Shown here: one piece after another, positions 55,492-64,000 of the stretch | Position numbering within the stretch: position 1 is the stretch's first letter | Layout of the letters: every line of letters starts with the position of its first letter | From: Geopseudomonas sagittaria | GTDB taxonomy: Bacteria > Pseudomonadota > Gammaproteobacteria > Pseudomonadales > Pseudomonadaceae | Length of the DNA stretch: 64,000 nucleotides | NCBI RefSeq assembly: GCF_900115715.1 | Contig: NZ_FOXM01000005.1 | Coordinates: forward strand, 62,001-126,000 | Direction: 5' to 3' | The notes under the pieces: generated by a model | Databases searched by the model: none | The model's input: only the letters and a program-made list of their open reading frames with translations | What the model was told of the DNA's origin: nothing | Position numbers and translations under genes: made by a program

Positions 55492-56946
55492 ATGAAACTC
55501 ATCGTCAAACCCTTCGCGGAAATCACCATCAAGAGCCGGCCGGTGCGCAAGCAGTTCATCCGCCAGCTCGGCAAGAACATCCGCACCGTGCTCCGGGACC
55601 TCGATCCCGCGCTGGAGGTTGCCGGTGAGTGGGACAACATCGAGCTGCAGACCGCGGTCAGCGATCCGCACCTGCTCGGCGAGATGCTCGAGCGCCTGCG
55701 CTGCACGCCGGGCATCGCGCACTTCCTCGAGGTGCACGAGTACCCGCTGGGCGACTTCGACGACGTCCTCGACAAGTGCAAGACCCATTTTGGTGCGCAG
55801 CTGGCCGGCAAGATCTTCGCCGTGCGCTGCAAGCGCTCCGGCACCCACGCGTTTTCCTCGGTCGAGCTGGCGACCTACGTCGGCAGCCGCCTGCGCCGCG
55901 AGTGCGGTGCCGCCGGCATCGACCTCAAGCATCCCGAGGTCGAGGTGCGCTTCGAGGCGCGCTACGACCGCCTGTACATCATCCATGCCCAGCACGACGG
56001 CATGGGCGGCTACCCGCTGGGCTCCATCGAGCAGACCCTGGTGCTGATGTCCGGCGGCTTCGACTCCACCGTGGCCTCCTACCAGATGATGCGCCGCGGC
56101 CTGCTCACCCACTTCTGCTTCTTCAATCTCGGCGGGCGCGCCCACGAGCTGGGGGTGATGGAAGTCGCCCACTACCTGTGGGAGAAGTTCGGCCGCTCGC
56201 ACCGCGTGCTGTTCATCAGCGTGCCGTTCGAGGAAGTGGTCGGCGAGATCCTCGACAAGGTCGACAACAGCCACATGGGCGTGGTGCTCAAGCGCATGAT
56301 GCTGCGCGCCGCCTCGCGGCTCGCCGAGGAGCTGCACATCGACGCGCTGGTCACCGGCGAGGCGATCTCCCAGGTGTCCAGCCAGACCCTGCCCAACCTC
56401 TCGGTGATCGACGCGGTGACCGACACCCTGGTGCTGCGTCCGCTGATCGCTGCCCACAAGCAGGACATCATCGACACCGCGACGGCGATCGGCACCGCCG
56501 AGTTCGCCAAGAACATGCCCGAGTACTGCGGGGTGATCTCGGTCAACCCGACCACCCGCGCCAAGCGCGGGCGCGTCGAGCACGAGGAAAAGCACTTCGA
56601 CATGGCCATCCTCGAGCGCGCCCTCGAGCGCGTGCGCAAGGTGACCATCGACAAGGTGATCGACGAACTGGGCCAGGATATCCAGGTCGAAGAGGTGCGC
56701 GAGGCGCTGTCGGGGCAGATCGTCCTCGACATCCGCCACCCGGATGCCGCCGAGGACGCCCCGCTGGTGCTGCCCGGCATCGAGGTGCAGGCCCTGCCGT
56801 TCTACGCGATCAACAACCGTTTCAAGGAACTGGATGCCAATCGCCAGTACCTGCTGTACTGCGACAAGGGTGTAATGAGCCGCCTGCATGCCCACCACCT
56901 GCTCAACGAGGGGTATGCCAATGTGCGCGTTTATCGTCCGGCCTAA
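55492..56946 (+). CDS. thiI: tRNA 4-thiouridine synthase ThiI with rhodanese domain
   Basis: 484 residues. N-terminal ferredoxin-like and THUMP region (about 1-165), PP-loop ATPase with S-G-G-F-D-S (about 186-191), and a C-terminal rhodanese domain with catalytic Cys457 in Y-C-D-K-G. It makes s4U8 in tRNA and can donate sulfur for thiamine. The second sulfur-relay Cys lies in Y-C-G-V-I. ATG at 55492; no strong ribosome-binding site is seen. Divergent from glnA and followed by typA after 141 bp. Confidence 0.97.
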   Translation: MKLIVKPFAEITIKSRPVRKQFIRQLGKNIRTVLRDLDPALEVAGEWDNIELQTAVSDPHLLGEMLERLRCTPGIAHFLEVHEYPLGDFDDVLDKCKTHFGAQLAGKIFAVRCKRSGTHAFSSVELATYVGSRLRRECGAAGIDLKHPEVEVRFEARYDRLYIIHAQHDGMGGYPLGSIEQTLVLMSGGFDSTVASYQMMRRGLLTHFCFFNLGGRAHELGVMEVAHYLWEKFGRSHRVLFISVPFEEVVGEILDKVDNSHMGVVLKRMMLRAASRLAEELHIDALVTGEAISQVSSQTLPNLSVIDAVTDTLVLRPLIAAHKQDIIDTATAIGTAEFAKNMPEYCGVISVNPTTRAKRGRVEHEEKHFDMAILERALERVRKVTIDKVIDELGQDIQVEEVREALSGQIVLDIRHPDAAEDAPLVLPGIEVQALPFYAINNRFKELDANRQYLLYCDKGVMSRLHAHHLLNEGYANVRVYRPA

Positions 56947-56987
56947 ACAGCCGGGCCTGCTGGGCGGCAGTATCCGTCACCGCCCTC

Positions 56988-57032
56988 CCGACTGCCGGCT
57001 GTCGCGTTAATCAAGTTGTCGCCGGCAGTCGG
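56988..57032. repeat. Perfect 12-bp inverted repeat between thiI and typA
   Basis: ccgactgccggc (56988-56999) and gccggcagtcgg (57021-57032), 21 bases apart. No T-run follows. It may be a terminator-like or regulatory hairpin in the typA leader. Confidence 0.7.
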
Positions 57033-57087
57033 GGAGAATCCCCTCCGGCATCCGAATTCCAGCGTTATCTATCGAGAAGACCCACAA

Positions 57088-58908
57088 GTGATCGAAAATC
57101 TGCGCAATATCGCCATCATCGCCCACGTCGACCATGGCAAGACCACCCTCGTCGACAAGCTCCTGCGCCTGTCCGGCACCCTGGACCGCAAGGAACTGGA
57201 AAACGAGCGCGTGATGGACTCCAACGACCAGGAAAAGGAACGCGGCATCACCATCCTGGCCAAGAACACCGCGCTGAAGTGGGGCGACTACAACATCAAC
57301 ATCGTCGACACCCCCGGCCACGCCGACTTCGGCGGTGAAGTCGAGCGCGTGATGTCGATGGTCGACTCCGTGCTGCTGGTGGTCGACGCCCAGGACGGCC
57401 CGATGCCGCAGACCCGCTTCGTGACCCAGAAGGCGTTCAAGGCCGGCCTGCGTCCGATCGTCGTGGTCAACAAGATCGACCGTCCGGGCGCCCGTCCGGA
57501 CTGGGTCATCGACCAGATCTTCGACCTGTTCGACAACCTCGGCGCCACCGACGAGCAGCTCGACTTCCCGATCGTCTACGCCAGTGCCCTGAACGGCATC
57601 GCCGGCATGGACCACGAGAAGATGGACGACAACATGGACGCGCTGTTCCAGGCGATCATCGACCACGTGCCGGCCCCCAAGGTCGACACCACCGGTCCGT
57701 TCCAGATGCAGATCTCCCAGCTGGACTACAACAGCTTCCTCGGCGTGATCGGCATCGGCCGTATCGCCCGCGGCACCGTGAAGACCAACACCCCGGTGGT
57801 GGCCATCGGCGCCGACGGCAAGAAGCGCAACGGCCGCATCCTGAAGATCATGGGCCACTCCGGCCTGCAGCGCGTCGAGGTGGCCGAAGCCACCGCCGGC
57901 GACATCGTCTGCGTATCGGGCATGGACGAGCTGTACATCTCCGACACCCTGTGCGACCCGCAGAACGTCGAGGCGCTGCCGCCGCTGACCGTCGACCAGC
58001 CGACCGTGAGCATGACCTTCCAGGTCAACGACTCGCCGTTCGCCGGCAAGGAAGGCAAGTTCGTCACCAGCCGCAACATCAAGGACCGTCTGGACAAGGA
58101 GCTGCTGCACAACGTGGCGCTGCGCGTCGAGCAGGGCGATTCCCCGGAGAAGTTCAAGGTTTCCGGCCGTGGCGAGCTGCATCTGTCGGTGCTGATCGAG
58201 ACCATGCGTCGTGAAGGCTTCGAGCTGGCCGTGGGCCGCCCGGAAGTGGTGATCATCGAGAACGAGGCCGGCGAGAAGCAGGAACCGTACGAGAACGTCA
58301 CCATCGACATCGAGGAACAGCACCAGGGTCCGGTGATGGAACAGATGGGCCTGCGCAAGGGCGATCTGACCAACATGATCCCGGACGGCAAGGGCCGTGT
58401 ACGTCTCGAGTACACCATCCCGGCGCGCGGCCTGATCGGCTTCCGCAACAACTTCCTGACCCTGACCTCGGGCACCGGCATCCTGACCTCGACCTTCAGC
58501 CACTACGGCCCGATCAAGGCCGGCGAAGTCACCAACCGCCAGAACGGCGTGCTGGTCTCGATGGCCACCGGCACCGCGCTGACCTACTCGCTGGAAACCC
58601 TGCAGGCCCGCGGCAAGCTGTTCCTCGAGCCGGGCCAGGACATCTACGAAGGCCAGCTGGCCGGCATCAACAGCCGCGACAACGACCTGGTGATCAACCC
58701 CACCAAGGGCAAGAAGCTCGACAACATGCGCGCTTCCGGCAAGGACGAGGTCATCGCCCTGGTGCCGCCGATCAAGTTCACCCTCGAGCAGGCGCTGGAA
58801 TTCATCGCCGACGACGAGCTGGTGGAAGTGACGCCGAAGTCGATCCGCCTGCGCAAGAAGTACCTGAACGAGAACGACCGCAAGCGTTACGAGCGCAGCA
58901 AGGTCTGA
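57088..58908 (+). CDS. typA: Ribosome-associated GTPase TypA/BipA
   Basis: 606 residues, the family norm. Translational GTPase related to EF-G; it assists 50S assembly and stress or low-temperature growth. G1 is H-V-D-H-G-K-T-T (about 11-18), G3 is D-T-P-G-H-A-D-F and G4 is N-K-I-D. Start is the GTG at 57088 ([13 protein letters not shown]), where relatives begin; gagaag is about 9 bases upstream. The frame from 57016 is an untranslated extension. Codon use is optimised, suggesting high expression. Confidence 0.98.
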   Translation: MIENLRNIAIIAHVDHGKTTLVDKLLRLSGTLDRKELENERVMDSNDQEKERGITILAKNTALKWGDYNINIVDTPGHADFGGEVERVMSMVDSVLLVVDAQDGPMPQTRFVTQKAFKAGLRPIVVVNKIDRPGARPDWVIDQIFDLFDNLGATDEQLDFPIVYASALNGIAGMDHEKMDDNMDALFQAIIDHVPAPKVDTTGPFQMQISQLDYNSFLGVIGIGRIARGTVKTNTPVVAIGADGKKRNGRILKIMGHSGLQRVEVAEATAGDIVCVSGMDELYISDTLCDPQNVEALPPLTVDQPTVSMTFQVNDSPFAGKEGKFVTSRNIKDRLDKELLHNVALRVEQGDSPEKFKVSGRGELHLSVLIETMRREGFELAVGRPEVVIIENEAGEKQEPYENVTIDIEEQHQGPVMEQMGLRKGDLTNMIPDGKGRVRLEYTIPARGLIGFRNNFLTLTSGTGILTSTFSHYGPIKAGEVTNRQNGVLVSMATGTALTYSLETLQARGKLFLEPGQDIYEGQLAGINSRDNDLVINPTKGKKLDNMRASGKDEVIALVPPIKFTLEQALEFIADDELVEVTPKSIRLRKKYLNENDRKRYERSKV

Positions 58909-58935
58909 TTCGCGTCCAGTGAGCTGAACCGAAAA

Positions 58936-58968
58936 AGCCCCGCCAGAGCGATCTGGCGGGGCTTTTTT
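58936..58968 (+). terminator. Intrinsic terminator after typA
   Basis: agccccgccaga (58936-58947) and tctggcggggct (58952-58963) pair perfectly over a 4-base loop and continue into a T-run to 58968. An A-run precedes it, so it can work in both directions. Confidence 0.95.
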
Positions 58969-59127
58969 CTTTGCTGCACTCGAAAGGGGGCGATTGTTGC
59001 GTCTCACGTAAAACAGGCTTCTCCACTTCGGCATTTTTCCCGCCGGAGGACCGGCGGAAAATACGCACATGCCCGATGGCGAACCAGCCGCCGGGTGCTG
59101 CTTTCCACCCAAGAGGTCGAGTTGCTC

Positions 59128-59382
59128 ATGAAATCCAAAGCCCTGTTCCTGACCGTCATGCTGGCCTCTACCGGGGCCTTCGCCGCCGAGGCCTCGGCTG
59201 GCAACGACGTGCAGGCAACCCAGTACACCTATGGCATGGATCTGGATGTCGCCGAGGTGATTTCCATCCAGGAAGCGCCCCACGCGCGTTGCGACCTGGT
59301 GCCGACCGAGATGACCTACCGTGATTCGCAGGGTCAGGTGAAGTCCGTCAGCTACACCAAGCAGGACATGTACTGCGAGTAA
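59128..59382 (+). CDS. DUF2790 small exported protein
   Basis: 84 residues. Signal peptide about 1-19 (L-F-L-T-V-M-L-A-S-T-G-A-F-A). The mature part matches DUF2790: Y-T-Y-G-M-D-L-D-V-A-E-V-I-S-I, a central C in R-C-D-L-V-P, and a C-terminal Y-T-K-Q-D-M-Y-C-E. Two cysteines may form a disulfide. Family members are small periplasmic Pseudomonas proteins, several of them metal-responsive; function unsettled. agaggtcga lies before the ATG at 59128. Confidence 0.85.
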   Translation: MKSKALFLTVMLASTGAFAAEASAGNDVQATQYTYGMDLDVAEVISIQEAPHARCDLVPTEMTYRDSQGQVKSVSYTKQDMYCE

Positions 59383-59465
59383 GTTGGTTTCTGTAGTCCG
59401 CTTTTGTTTCCAGTTTCTCCACGGAGTGCCCCGCGAAGTTTTTGACTTCTCAACGCTCCATTTTC

Positions 59466-59496
59466 AGGCAGGCTCTTCGAGTCTGCCTTTTTTTAT
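59466..59496 (+). terminator. Intrinsic terminator after the DUF2790 gene
   Basis: aggcaggctc (59466-59475) pairs with gagtctgcct (59479-59488), one mismatch, followed by ttttttt. About 80 bp after the stop. Confidence 0.85.
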
Positions 59497-59654
59497 TTCA
59501 GCTTCAGGGAAGAACCGTCCGGGACAGGGATGAGCGTCACGGCCCAGCCATGTCCGGCGCGCCGGTCTGCGCGGGAGCCGCTGCGCTATGCTGGCGCGGC
59601 AGATCCGCCAGGCCGGGGATCGGTCCCACTCATGTTGCGGAGGTGGTTTTTTCC

Positions 59655-60590
59655 ATGGATATCCTGCAGGCCATGCGCGTGTTCACCCGGGTCACCGACA
59701 GCGGCAGTTTCACCGCCGCCGCCCAGGCCCTCGAGCTGTCCACCGCCCAGGTGTCGCGGCTGGTCTCCGAGCTGGAGGCCAGCCTGCAGGCGCGTCTGCT
59801 CTATCGCACCACCCGTCGTCTGCGCCTGACCGAGGCGGGCGAGCGCTATCTGGAGCGCTGCCGGCAGATTCTCGCCCAGGTCGACGAGGCCGCCGCCGAG
59901 GCCAGCGGCGCGCACCTCACACCGCGGGGCAGCCTGCGCGTGCATGCCTTCACCGGGCTGGGCAGCCAGTACCTTGTGCCGCTGGTGGCGCGCTACACCG
60001 AGCTGTACCCGCAGGTCGACGTCGACCTCACCCTGTCGCAGCGCACCCCCGACCTGCTCGAGGAAGGCCACGACGTGCTGATCACCCACTCCCGCGATCT
60101 GCCCGATTCCGACCTGGTCGCCCAGCGCCTGGGCAGCATCTACAGCGTGGTGTGCGCCGCGCCGGCCTACCTGCGCCAGCACGGCGTGGCGCAGAGTCCG
60201 GAGGAGCTGCGCGAGCACCGCTGCCTGCGTCTGCTCGATCCGGTGTATCCGGGCGACTGGGTCTTCGAGCGGCTGGGCGAGATGCAGGTGATCAGCCCGG
60301 GGCGGACCTTCCAGGTCAATGTCTCCGAGGCGATGGTGCAGGCCGCGGTGGCCGGCATGGGCGTGTGCCTGCTGCCCAGCTTCGTGGCCGCCAAGGCGCT
60401 GCGCGAAGGCGGCGTGGTGCGCCTGCTGCCGGAGTGGCAGTTGCACGAGCGCAGTCTCTACGCGCTGTATTCCTCGCGGCGCTTCCTCGATGCCAAGATC
60501 AAGACCTGGGTCGAGTTCCTCAAGGCCGAGCTGCCGCGCCTGCTGGCGCGCGACAGTGCGGATCTCGACAATCCCGTCTACTGGGCCTGA
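59655..60590 (+). CDS. LysR-family transcriptional regulator
   Basis: 311 residues. N-terminal winged HTH (about 1-60, S-F-T-A-A-A-Q-A-L-E-L-S-T-A-Q-V-S-R-L-V-S-E-L-E), then a periplasmic-binding-protein-like effector domain (about 90-300). Of the AaeR/DsdC-like group that starts M-D-I-L-Q-A-M-R-V-F. gcggaggtgg lies upstream of the ATG at 59655. It converges on the efflux operon and overlaps the aaeA-like gene by 13 bp at their 3' ends; it may regulate that operon. Confidence 0.9.
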   Translation: MDILQAMRVFTRVTDSGSFTAAAQALELSTAQVSRLVSELEASLQARLLYRTTRRLRLTEAGERYLERCRQILAQVDEAAAEASGAHLTPRGSLRVHAFTGLGSQYLVPLVARYTELYPQVDVDLTLSQRTPDLLEEGHDVLITHSRDLPDSDLVAQRLGSIYSVVCAAPAYLRQHGVAQSPEELREHRCLRLLDPVYPGDWVFERLGEMQVISPGRTFQVNVSEAMVQAAVAGMGVCLLPSFVAAKALREGGVVRLLPEWQLHERSLYALYSSRRFLDAKIKTWVEFLKAELPRLLARDSADLDNPVYWA

Positions 60591-61477
60591 GCCGCTGCGC
60601 CGGCGGCGTCCGTGGCGCGCGGCTTGACGACCACCGTGCAGGTGATCCCGGCGGCCAGCAGCACGCCGTCGGGCACCCGGTCGATGCTGATGCGCACCGG
60701 CACGCGCTGGGCCAGGCGCACCCAGTTGAAGGTCGGGTTGACGTCGGCGATCAGCTCGCGGCTCTGCGGATTGTCGCGGTCGTAGATGGCGCGGGCGATG
60801 CTTTCGATGCGGCCTTCGAGTAGCTGGCCGCTCATCAGCTGCATCTCCACCGCGTCGCCGACCTTGAGCAGCGGCAGCTTGGTTTCCTCGAAGTAGCCGT
60901 AGACCCAGTAGGAGTGGCGGTCGACCACCGCCAGCTGGGCTTCGCCGGCGTGCGCGTAGTCGCCGGGATAGACGCTGAGGTTGGTCACGTAGCCGTCCAC
61001 CGGGGCCAGCACGCGGGTGCGGCGCAGGTTCAGTTCGGCGACTTCCAGCAAGGCCTGCGCCTGCTGGTATTCGGCGCGGGCCCGGGCGGCGGCGTTGCTG
61101 GCGTCGTCGCGGTCCTCGCGGGAGACCACCTGCTCGTCCAGCGCCAGGCGGCGCTTGGCGTTCAGCTCGCGCATCGCCAGGCTGGCCTGGCGTGCGGCGA
61201 GCAGGGCGCGGGCTTCCTGCACGGCCAGCTCGAAGCGCGCCGGGTCGATGCGCAGCAGCAGGTCGCCCTTCTTCACCGCCTGGTTGTCGCGCACCGGCAC
61301 CTCCAGCACCAGGCCGGCGACGTCCGGCGCCACGGTGACCACCTCGGCGCGCACGCGGCCGTCGCGGGTCCACGGCGATTCCATGTAGTTGACCCACAGG
61401 CTGCGGCCGAGCCAGAGGGCGGCGAGCACCACGCTGAGGGTGGCGAGAAAGCTGATGATCGATTGGCGGGACAACAT
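60578..61477 (-). CDS. aaeA: Efflux periplasmic adaptor, AaeA/HlyD family
   Basis: 299 residues. One N-terminal membrane anchor (about 7-28), lipoyl/barrel halves (E-V-V-T-V-A-P-D-V-A-G-L-V and A-P-V-D-G-Y-V-T-N-L) and a coiled-coil hairpin between them (about 80-150). It bridges the inner-membrane FUSC pump and an outer-membrane factor. E. coli AaeAB exports aromatic carboxylates such as p-hydroxybenzoate. It is the last gene of the efflux operon. Confidence 0.88.
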   Translation of the reverse strand: MLSRQSIISFLATLSVVLAALWLGRSLWVNYMESPWTRDGRVRAEVVTVAPDVAGLVLEVPVRDNQAVKKGDLLLRIDPARFELAVQEARALLAARQASLAMRELNAKRRLALDEQVVSREDRDDASNAAARARAEYQQAQALLEVAELNLRRTRVLAPVDGYVTNLSVYPGDYAHAGEAQLAVVDRHSYWVYGYFEETKLPLLKVGDAVEMQLMSGQLLEGRIESIARAIYDRDNPQSRELIADVNPTFNWVRLAQRVPVRISIDRVPDGVLLAAGITCTVVVKPRATDAAGAAAQAQ

Positions 61478-61491
61478 GGGCGGTCTCGGGC

Positions 61492-61707
61492 TCAGGGGTG
61501 GACGGTCAGGGCGAGGCCGGCGAACACGCAGGCGAACAGGCTGATGCGCAGCAGGATCGGGTGCCAGACGTGGCGGTAGACGCCGCTGCCGGCGAGCAGG
61601 CGGTCGAGGCCCCAGCTCAGCAGCATGGCGAGCAGGAACAGCGCGGCGACGGTGGGCAGCAGCACGCCGTGGAAGGCGATCTCGCGCGGCAGGGGATCAG
61701 GCAGCAT
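61492..61707 (-). CDS. aaeX: DUF1656 small membrane protein, AaeX-like
   Basis: 71 residues with two transmembrane helices (about 12-33 and 48-68) and the family start P-R-E-I-A-F-H-G-V-L-L-P. DUF1656 proteins are encoded between FUSC pumps and their adaptors, as here; their role is unknown. The start overlaps the end of the aaeB-like gene by 11 bp. Confidence 0.9.
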   Translation of the reverse strand: MLPDPLPREIAFHGVLLPTVAALFLLAMLLSWGLDRLLAGSGVYRHVWHPILLRISLFACVFAGLALTVHP

Positions 61708-63856
61708 GGGCGGCTCCGGGGCAGGGCAGGTACTCGGCCAGCGGCGAGTGCGGGTCGAGCAGGGCGGTGCGGATGAAGTGCAGGTAGCTTTCCAGGCGGC
61801 GCAGCGGCGAGCTGTCGAAGTGCGGCGCGCGCGCCTCGGGGGTGCGCCGCACGGCGTCGATGGCCCGCTCGACCTGGGCCAGCGCCTGGCTCAGGTGCGC
61901 CGGGCTGGGCTTGGAGAACAGCCGCACCAGTGCCGCGGCCAGGGCGTCGAAGGCGCGCCGCCAGGCGGTACCCTGGGCATAGCTGGACTCGTCGGGCAGC
62001 CGGGCCTTCTCCTGGCGCAGCTCGATCACCGCGTGGCCGATCTCCAGCACCAGGGTCATCCAGCGCAGCAGGTCGCGCTGCACCGCCGGGTGGCCGGCGG
62101 CGAGGTCGTGGGCCTGGCTCAGCAGGTCGCGGGTCGAGCTGTCGAAGGCGGCGGCCACTCCCTGGAGCGGTGCGCGCACCGCGTGCACTACCCGGCGGCG
62201 CAGGTCGCGCTCCAGATGCCGCCACAGCCAGGGACGGTTGGGCGGCAGCACGCAGGCCATCACCACCGCCACCAGCAGCTGCGAGAGCACCAGGGCGATG
62301 TAGTTGTTGAGCAGGGTCGCGGGGTCGTGGACGGTGAGGTTGGCCGGCAGGGTGCCGAAGCCGAACAGAATCAGCAGGCCGAGGCCGTAGCCGGCCCAGC
62401 GCGGGCGGGTGGCCAGGTACAGGCCGAACAGGAACACCGGGGTCACCGCCAGGGCGAGCATCGGGAAACCGCTGATCCGCGGGAACACCAGGAAGCTCTC
62501 GACGAAGCCCAGCAGCGCGGCGAGGCAGGTGCCGCCAGCCATCTGCAGGCCCATGCGCGCCGGGTTGGCGGTGGTCGAGGCCAGCGCGCCGATGATCACC
62601 GCGGTGATCAGGAACATGTTGCCGCTGGGCCAGGCGGTGTGGATCCACAAGGCGCTGCCCAGACCGGTCAGCAGCAGCATGCGCAGGCCGACGACGGCGA
62701 CGGCGAGGCGGTTGGCGCGCGGCGCGAAGCTGGCGCTCCAGCGCTCGCGGTGGTGGCGGGTCGGCGCCAACGAAGCGTGGGTCAGCGCGTAGTCATGCAG
62801 ATCGTCGGCGAGGCGGTAGAGCAGTTCGGCGGCGGTGTCGAAGTCCAGGCGCAGCGGGCTGTCCGCGGGCAGCTCGCCCAGGGCCTGGCGGCTCGCGCGG
62901 ATCAGCGGCATCAGCTGCGCGCGGTAGTCCTCCAGCTGCGCGGCCAGCTGCGCCGCGCCGCGCTCGTCCAGCGCGCCGTGCTGCCAGGGGGCGAGCAGGG
63001 CGCTCAGGCTGTCCAGGCAGGGGGCGAAGGCGTCCAGGGCCAGGCTGTCGCCCTGCTCAGGCAGGCGCTCGAGCAGCTGCTGCAGGGAGTGGAAGCGGCT
63101 GGTCATGGCCATGAAGTCGTGGTTCAGGCGGGTCAGCCGGCCCATGCGCAGGTTGAGCTGCGGGTCGTCGTAGCCGCTCATGCTGCGCAGGGTCTCCAGG
63201 CGCACGGTGTGCGCGGCGAGGCGCGCCTGGGCGTCCTCGAAGGCGCGGCGATCGCCGCCGTGCAGGTGCGTCACGACCACCGCGGCGAAGTCGCCGAAGC
63301 GCCGGGCGACGGCCTGGCGCATGGCGGCGCCGGTGGTCTGCGGCAGGATCGCGGCGCTGAACACCGAGCAGCACAGCACGCCGAGGCCGATCTCCAGGAC
63401 CCGCCACAGCGCCTGGATGAAGGCGGTCTGCGGGTTCTGGATGGCGGTGAGGCTGACCAGCGTGGCGGTGTAGCCGGCCAGCACGCAGCTATAGCTGCGC
63501 AGGTCGCGGTAGCGCGCGGCGCCGGCGGTGCACAGGGCGACCCAGACGGCCATGCCGGCGAGGAACAGCACCGGCTCCTGGTTGAACAGGGCGATCAGCG
63601 GCAGCATGGCCAGCATGCCGATGACGCTGCCGAGCAGGCGGTGCAGGCCCTTGGCGATCACCTGGCCGCTCTGCGGCTGCATGACGATGAACACCGCCAT
63701 CACCGCGGTGCTCGGCTGCGGCATGTCGAGGCGCATGGTCAGCCACAGGGTGGTCAGCGCCGCCGCCAGCATCTTGAATATGAAGATCCAGCTAAGCCCC
63801 TCGCTGCGCGCCCACACGCTCAGGTCGTGGCGCAGGCCGGAGGCGATGGTGCTCAT
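61697..63856 (-). CDS. aaeB: FUSC-family aromatic acid efflux pump, AaeB-like
   Basis: 719 residues. Two blocks of about 5-6 hydrophobic segments (about 25-170 and 385-535), each followed by a long cytosolic helical domain, the FUSC layout. P-Q-P-S-T-A-V-M-A-V-F-I-V-M-Q-P-Q-S-G begins the first block and the second block repeats it loosely (P-S-G-N-M-F-L-I-T-A-V-I-I). It exports aromatic or other weak acids. Its ATG overlaps the stop of the outer-membrane factor gene by 4 bp. Confidence 0.9.
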   Translation of the reverse strand: MSTIASGLRHDLSVWARSEGLSWIFIFKMLAAALTTLWLTMRLDMPQPSTAVMAVFIVMQPQSGQVIAKGLHRLLGSVIGMLAMLPLIALFNQEPVLFLAGMAVWVALCTAGAARYRDLRSYSCVLAGYTATLVSLTAIQNPQTAFIQALWRVLEIGLGVLCCSVFSAAILPQTTGAAMRQAVARRFGDFAAVVVTHLHGGDRRAFEDAQARLAAHTVRLETLRSMSGYDDPQLNLRMGRLTRLNHDFMAMTSRFHSLQQLLERLPEQGDSLALDAFAPCLDSLSALLAPWQHGALDERGAAQLAAQLEDYRAQLMPLIRASRQALGELPADSPLRLDFDTAAELLYRLADDLHDYALTHASLAPTRHHRERWSASFAPRANRLAVAVVGLRMLLLTGLGSALWIHTAWPSGNMFLITAVIIGALASTTANPARMGLQMAGGTCLAALLGFVESFLVFPRISGFPMLALAVTPVFLFGLYLATRPRWAGYGLGLLILFGFGTLPANLTVHDPATLLNNYIALVLSQLLVAVVMACVLPPNRPWLWRHLERDLRRRVVHAVRAPLQGVAAAFDSSTRDLLSQAHDLAAGHPAVQRDLLRWMTLVLEIGHAVIELRQEKARLPDESSYAQGTAWRRAFDALAAALVRLFSKPSPAHLSQALAQVERAIDAVRRTPEARAPHFDSSPLRRLESYLHFIRTALLDPHSPLAEYLPCPGAAHAA

Positions 63857-64000
63857 TGCGGCGCCGCTCCGCCATGGGCGACCGGCACGCGGCGCGGTTC
63901 GAGCAGGTGCTCGGCGGGGCTGCGCTGCGGGTCGAGCAGGCCGCCACCGAGGGCGGCCATCAGCTCGGCGTGGGCGGCCAGGCGCGCCGCCCAGACCTGC
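63853..64000 (-). CDS. Outer-membrane efflux factor (NodT/OprM type), C-terminal fragment
   Basis: Only the last 48 residues are in the window. The A-E-L-M-A-A-L-G-G-G-L segment is the usual C-terminal helix of RND/FUSC-linked outer-membrane factors. It is first in the efflux operon and overlaps the pump start by 4 bp (ATGA). With the pump, DUF1656 protein and adaptor it completes a tripartite exporter. Confidence 0.75.
   Translation of the reverse strand, partial: QVWAARLAAHAELMAALGGGLLDPQRSPAEHLLEPRRVPVAHGGAAPQ

Overview
The window is a GC-rich, gene-dense stretch of a Pseudomonas-type gammaproteobacterial chromosome. The evidence is the gene families themselves: a bioB-F-H-C-D biotin cluster, ntrB-ntrC next to glnA, thiI and typA, an rsm-type small RNA under a GacA box, malate synthase G, HpaBC, and Pseudomonas-style REP repeats. 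I see no transposase, phage gene, CRISPR array, tRNA or rRNA. The window cuts dbpA on the left (its 3' end is missing) and an efflux outer-membrane factor on the right (only its C-terminus is present).

Layout. 1-10 kb: dbpA (minus); an AT-rich gap; a DUF4212 plus sodium:solute symporter pair; a small membrane protein; and two cNMP/CBS/nucleotidyltransferase proteins that face each other around a DnaQ-like exonuclease. 9.7-16.5 kb: a periplasmic peroxidase, glcB, an 800-bp non-coding array full of DnaA-box-like 9-mers, rarD, srkA, a zinc-ribbon protein and a comF homologue. 16.6-21.4 kb: bioB, bioF, bioH, bioC and bioD. 21.4-26.1 kb: an exported protein and two acyl-CoA dehydrogenases. 26.1-31.1 kb: an RsmY-like sRNA, a FeaR-like AraC regulator, an APC permease, a FAD amine oxidoreductase and a cupin. 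31.4-38.3 kb: an AtsA-like exported sulfatase and an octaheme cytochrome with repeat domains, flanked by two paralogous outer-membrane barrels. 38.6-43 kb: an SDR, a polyamine-type binding protein, a FeaB-like aldehyde dehydrogenase and an exported protein. 43.1-48 kb: tyrS with a tyrosine-rich leader peptide, hpaC, hpaB and a LuxR-type regulator. 48.2-59.4 kb: an MFS transporter, ntrC-ntrB, two DUF4124 proteins, glnA, thiI, typA and a DUF2790 protein. 59.7-64 kb: a LysR gene converging on an AaeXAB-type efflux operon.

Three functional themes can be read. Nitrogen control: NtrB/NtrC with glnA, a well-formed sigma-54 promoter plus NtrC-like sites before glnA, and an NtrC-like palindrome before ntrB. 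Amine and aromatic catabolism: a FeaR-like regulator, permease, oxidoreductase, cupin and FeaB-like dehydrogenase, plus HpaBC. Fatty-acid and C2 metabolism: two FadE-type dehydrogenases, malate synthase G and an acetate-type symporter.

The most unusual parts are non-coding. First, between glcB and rarD there are five degenerate repeat units, each with a head-to-head pair of DnaA-box-like 9-mers whose starts are always 26 bp apart. This is a candidate DnaA-titration or DnaA-regulatory locus. Second, the tyrS leader has a 20-codon reading frame with three Tyr codons in four positions, overlapping a hairpin and followed by a hairpin that would cover the tyrS ribosome-binding site. This is a candidate tyrosine-sensing attenuator.
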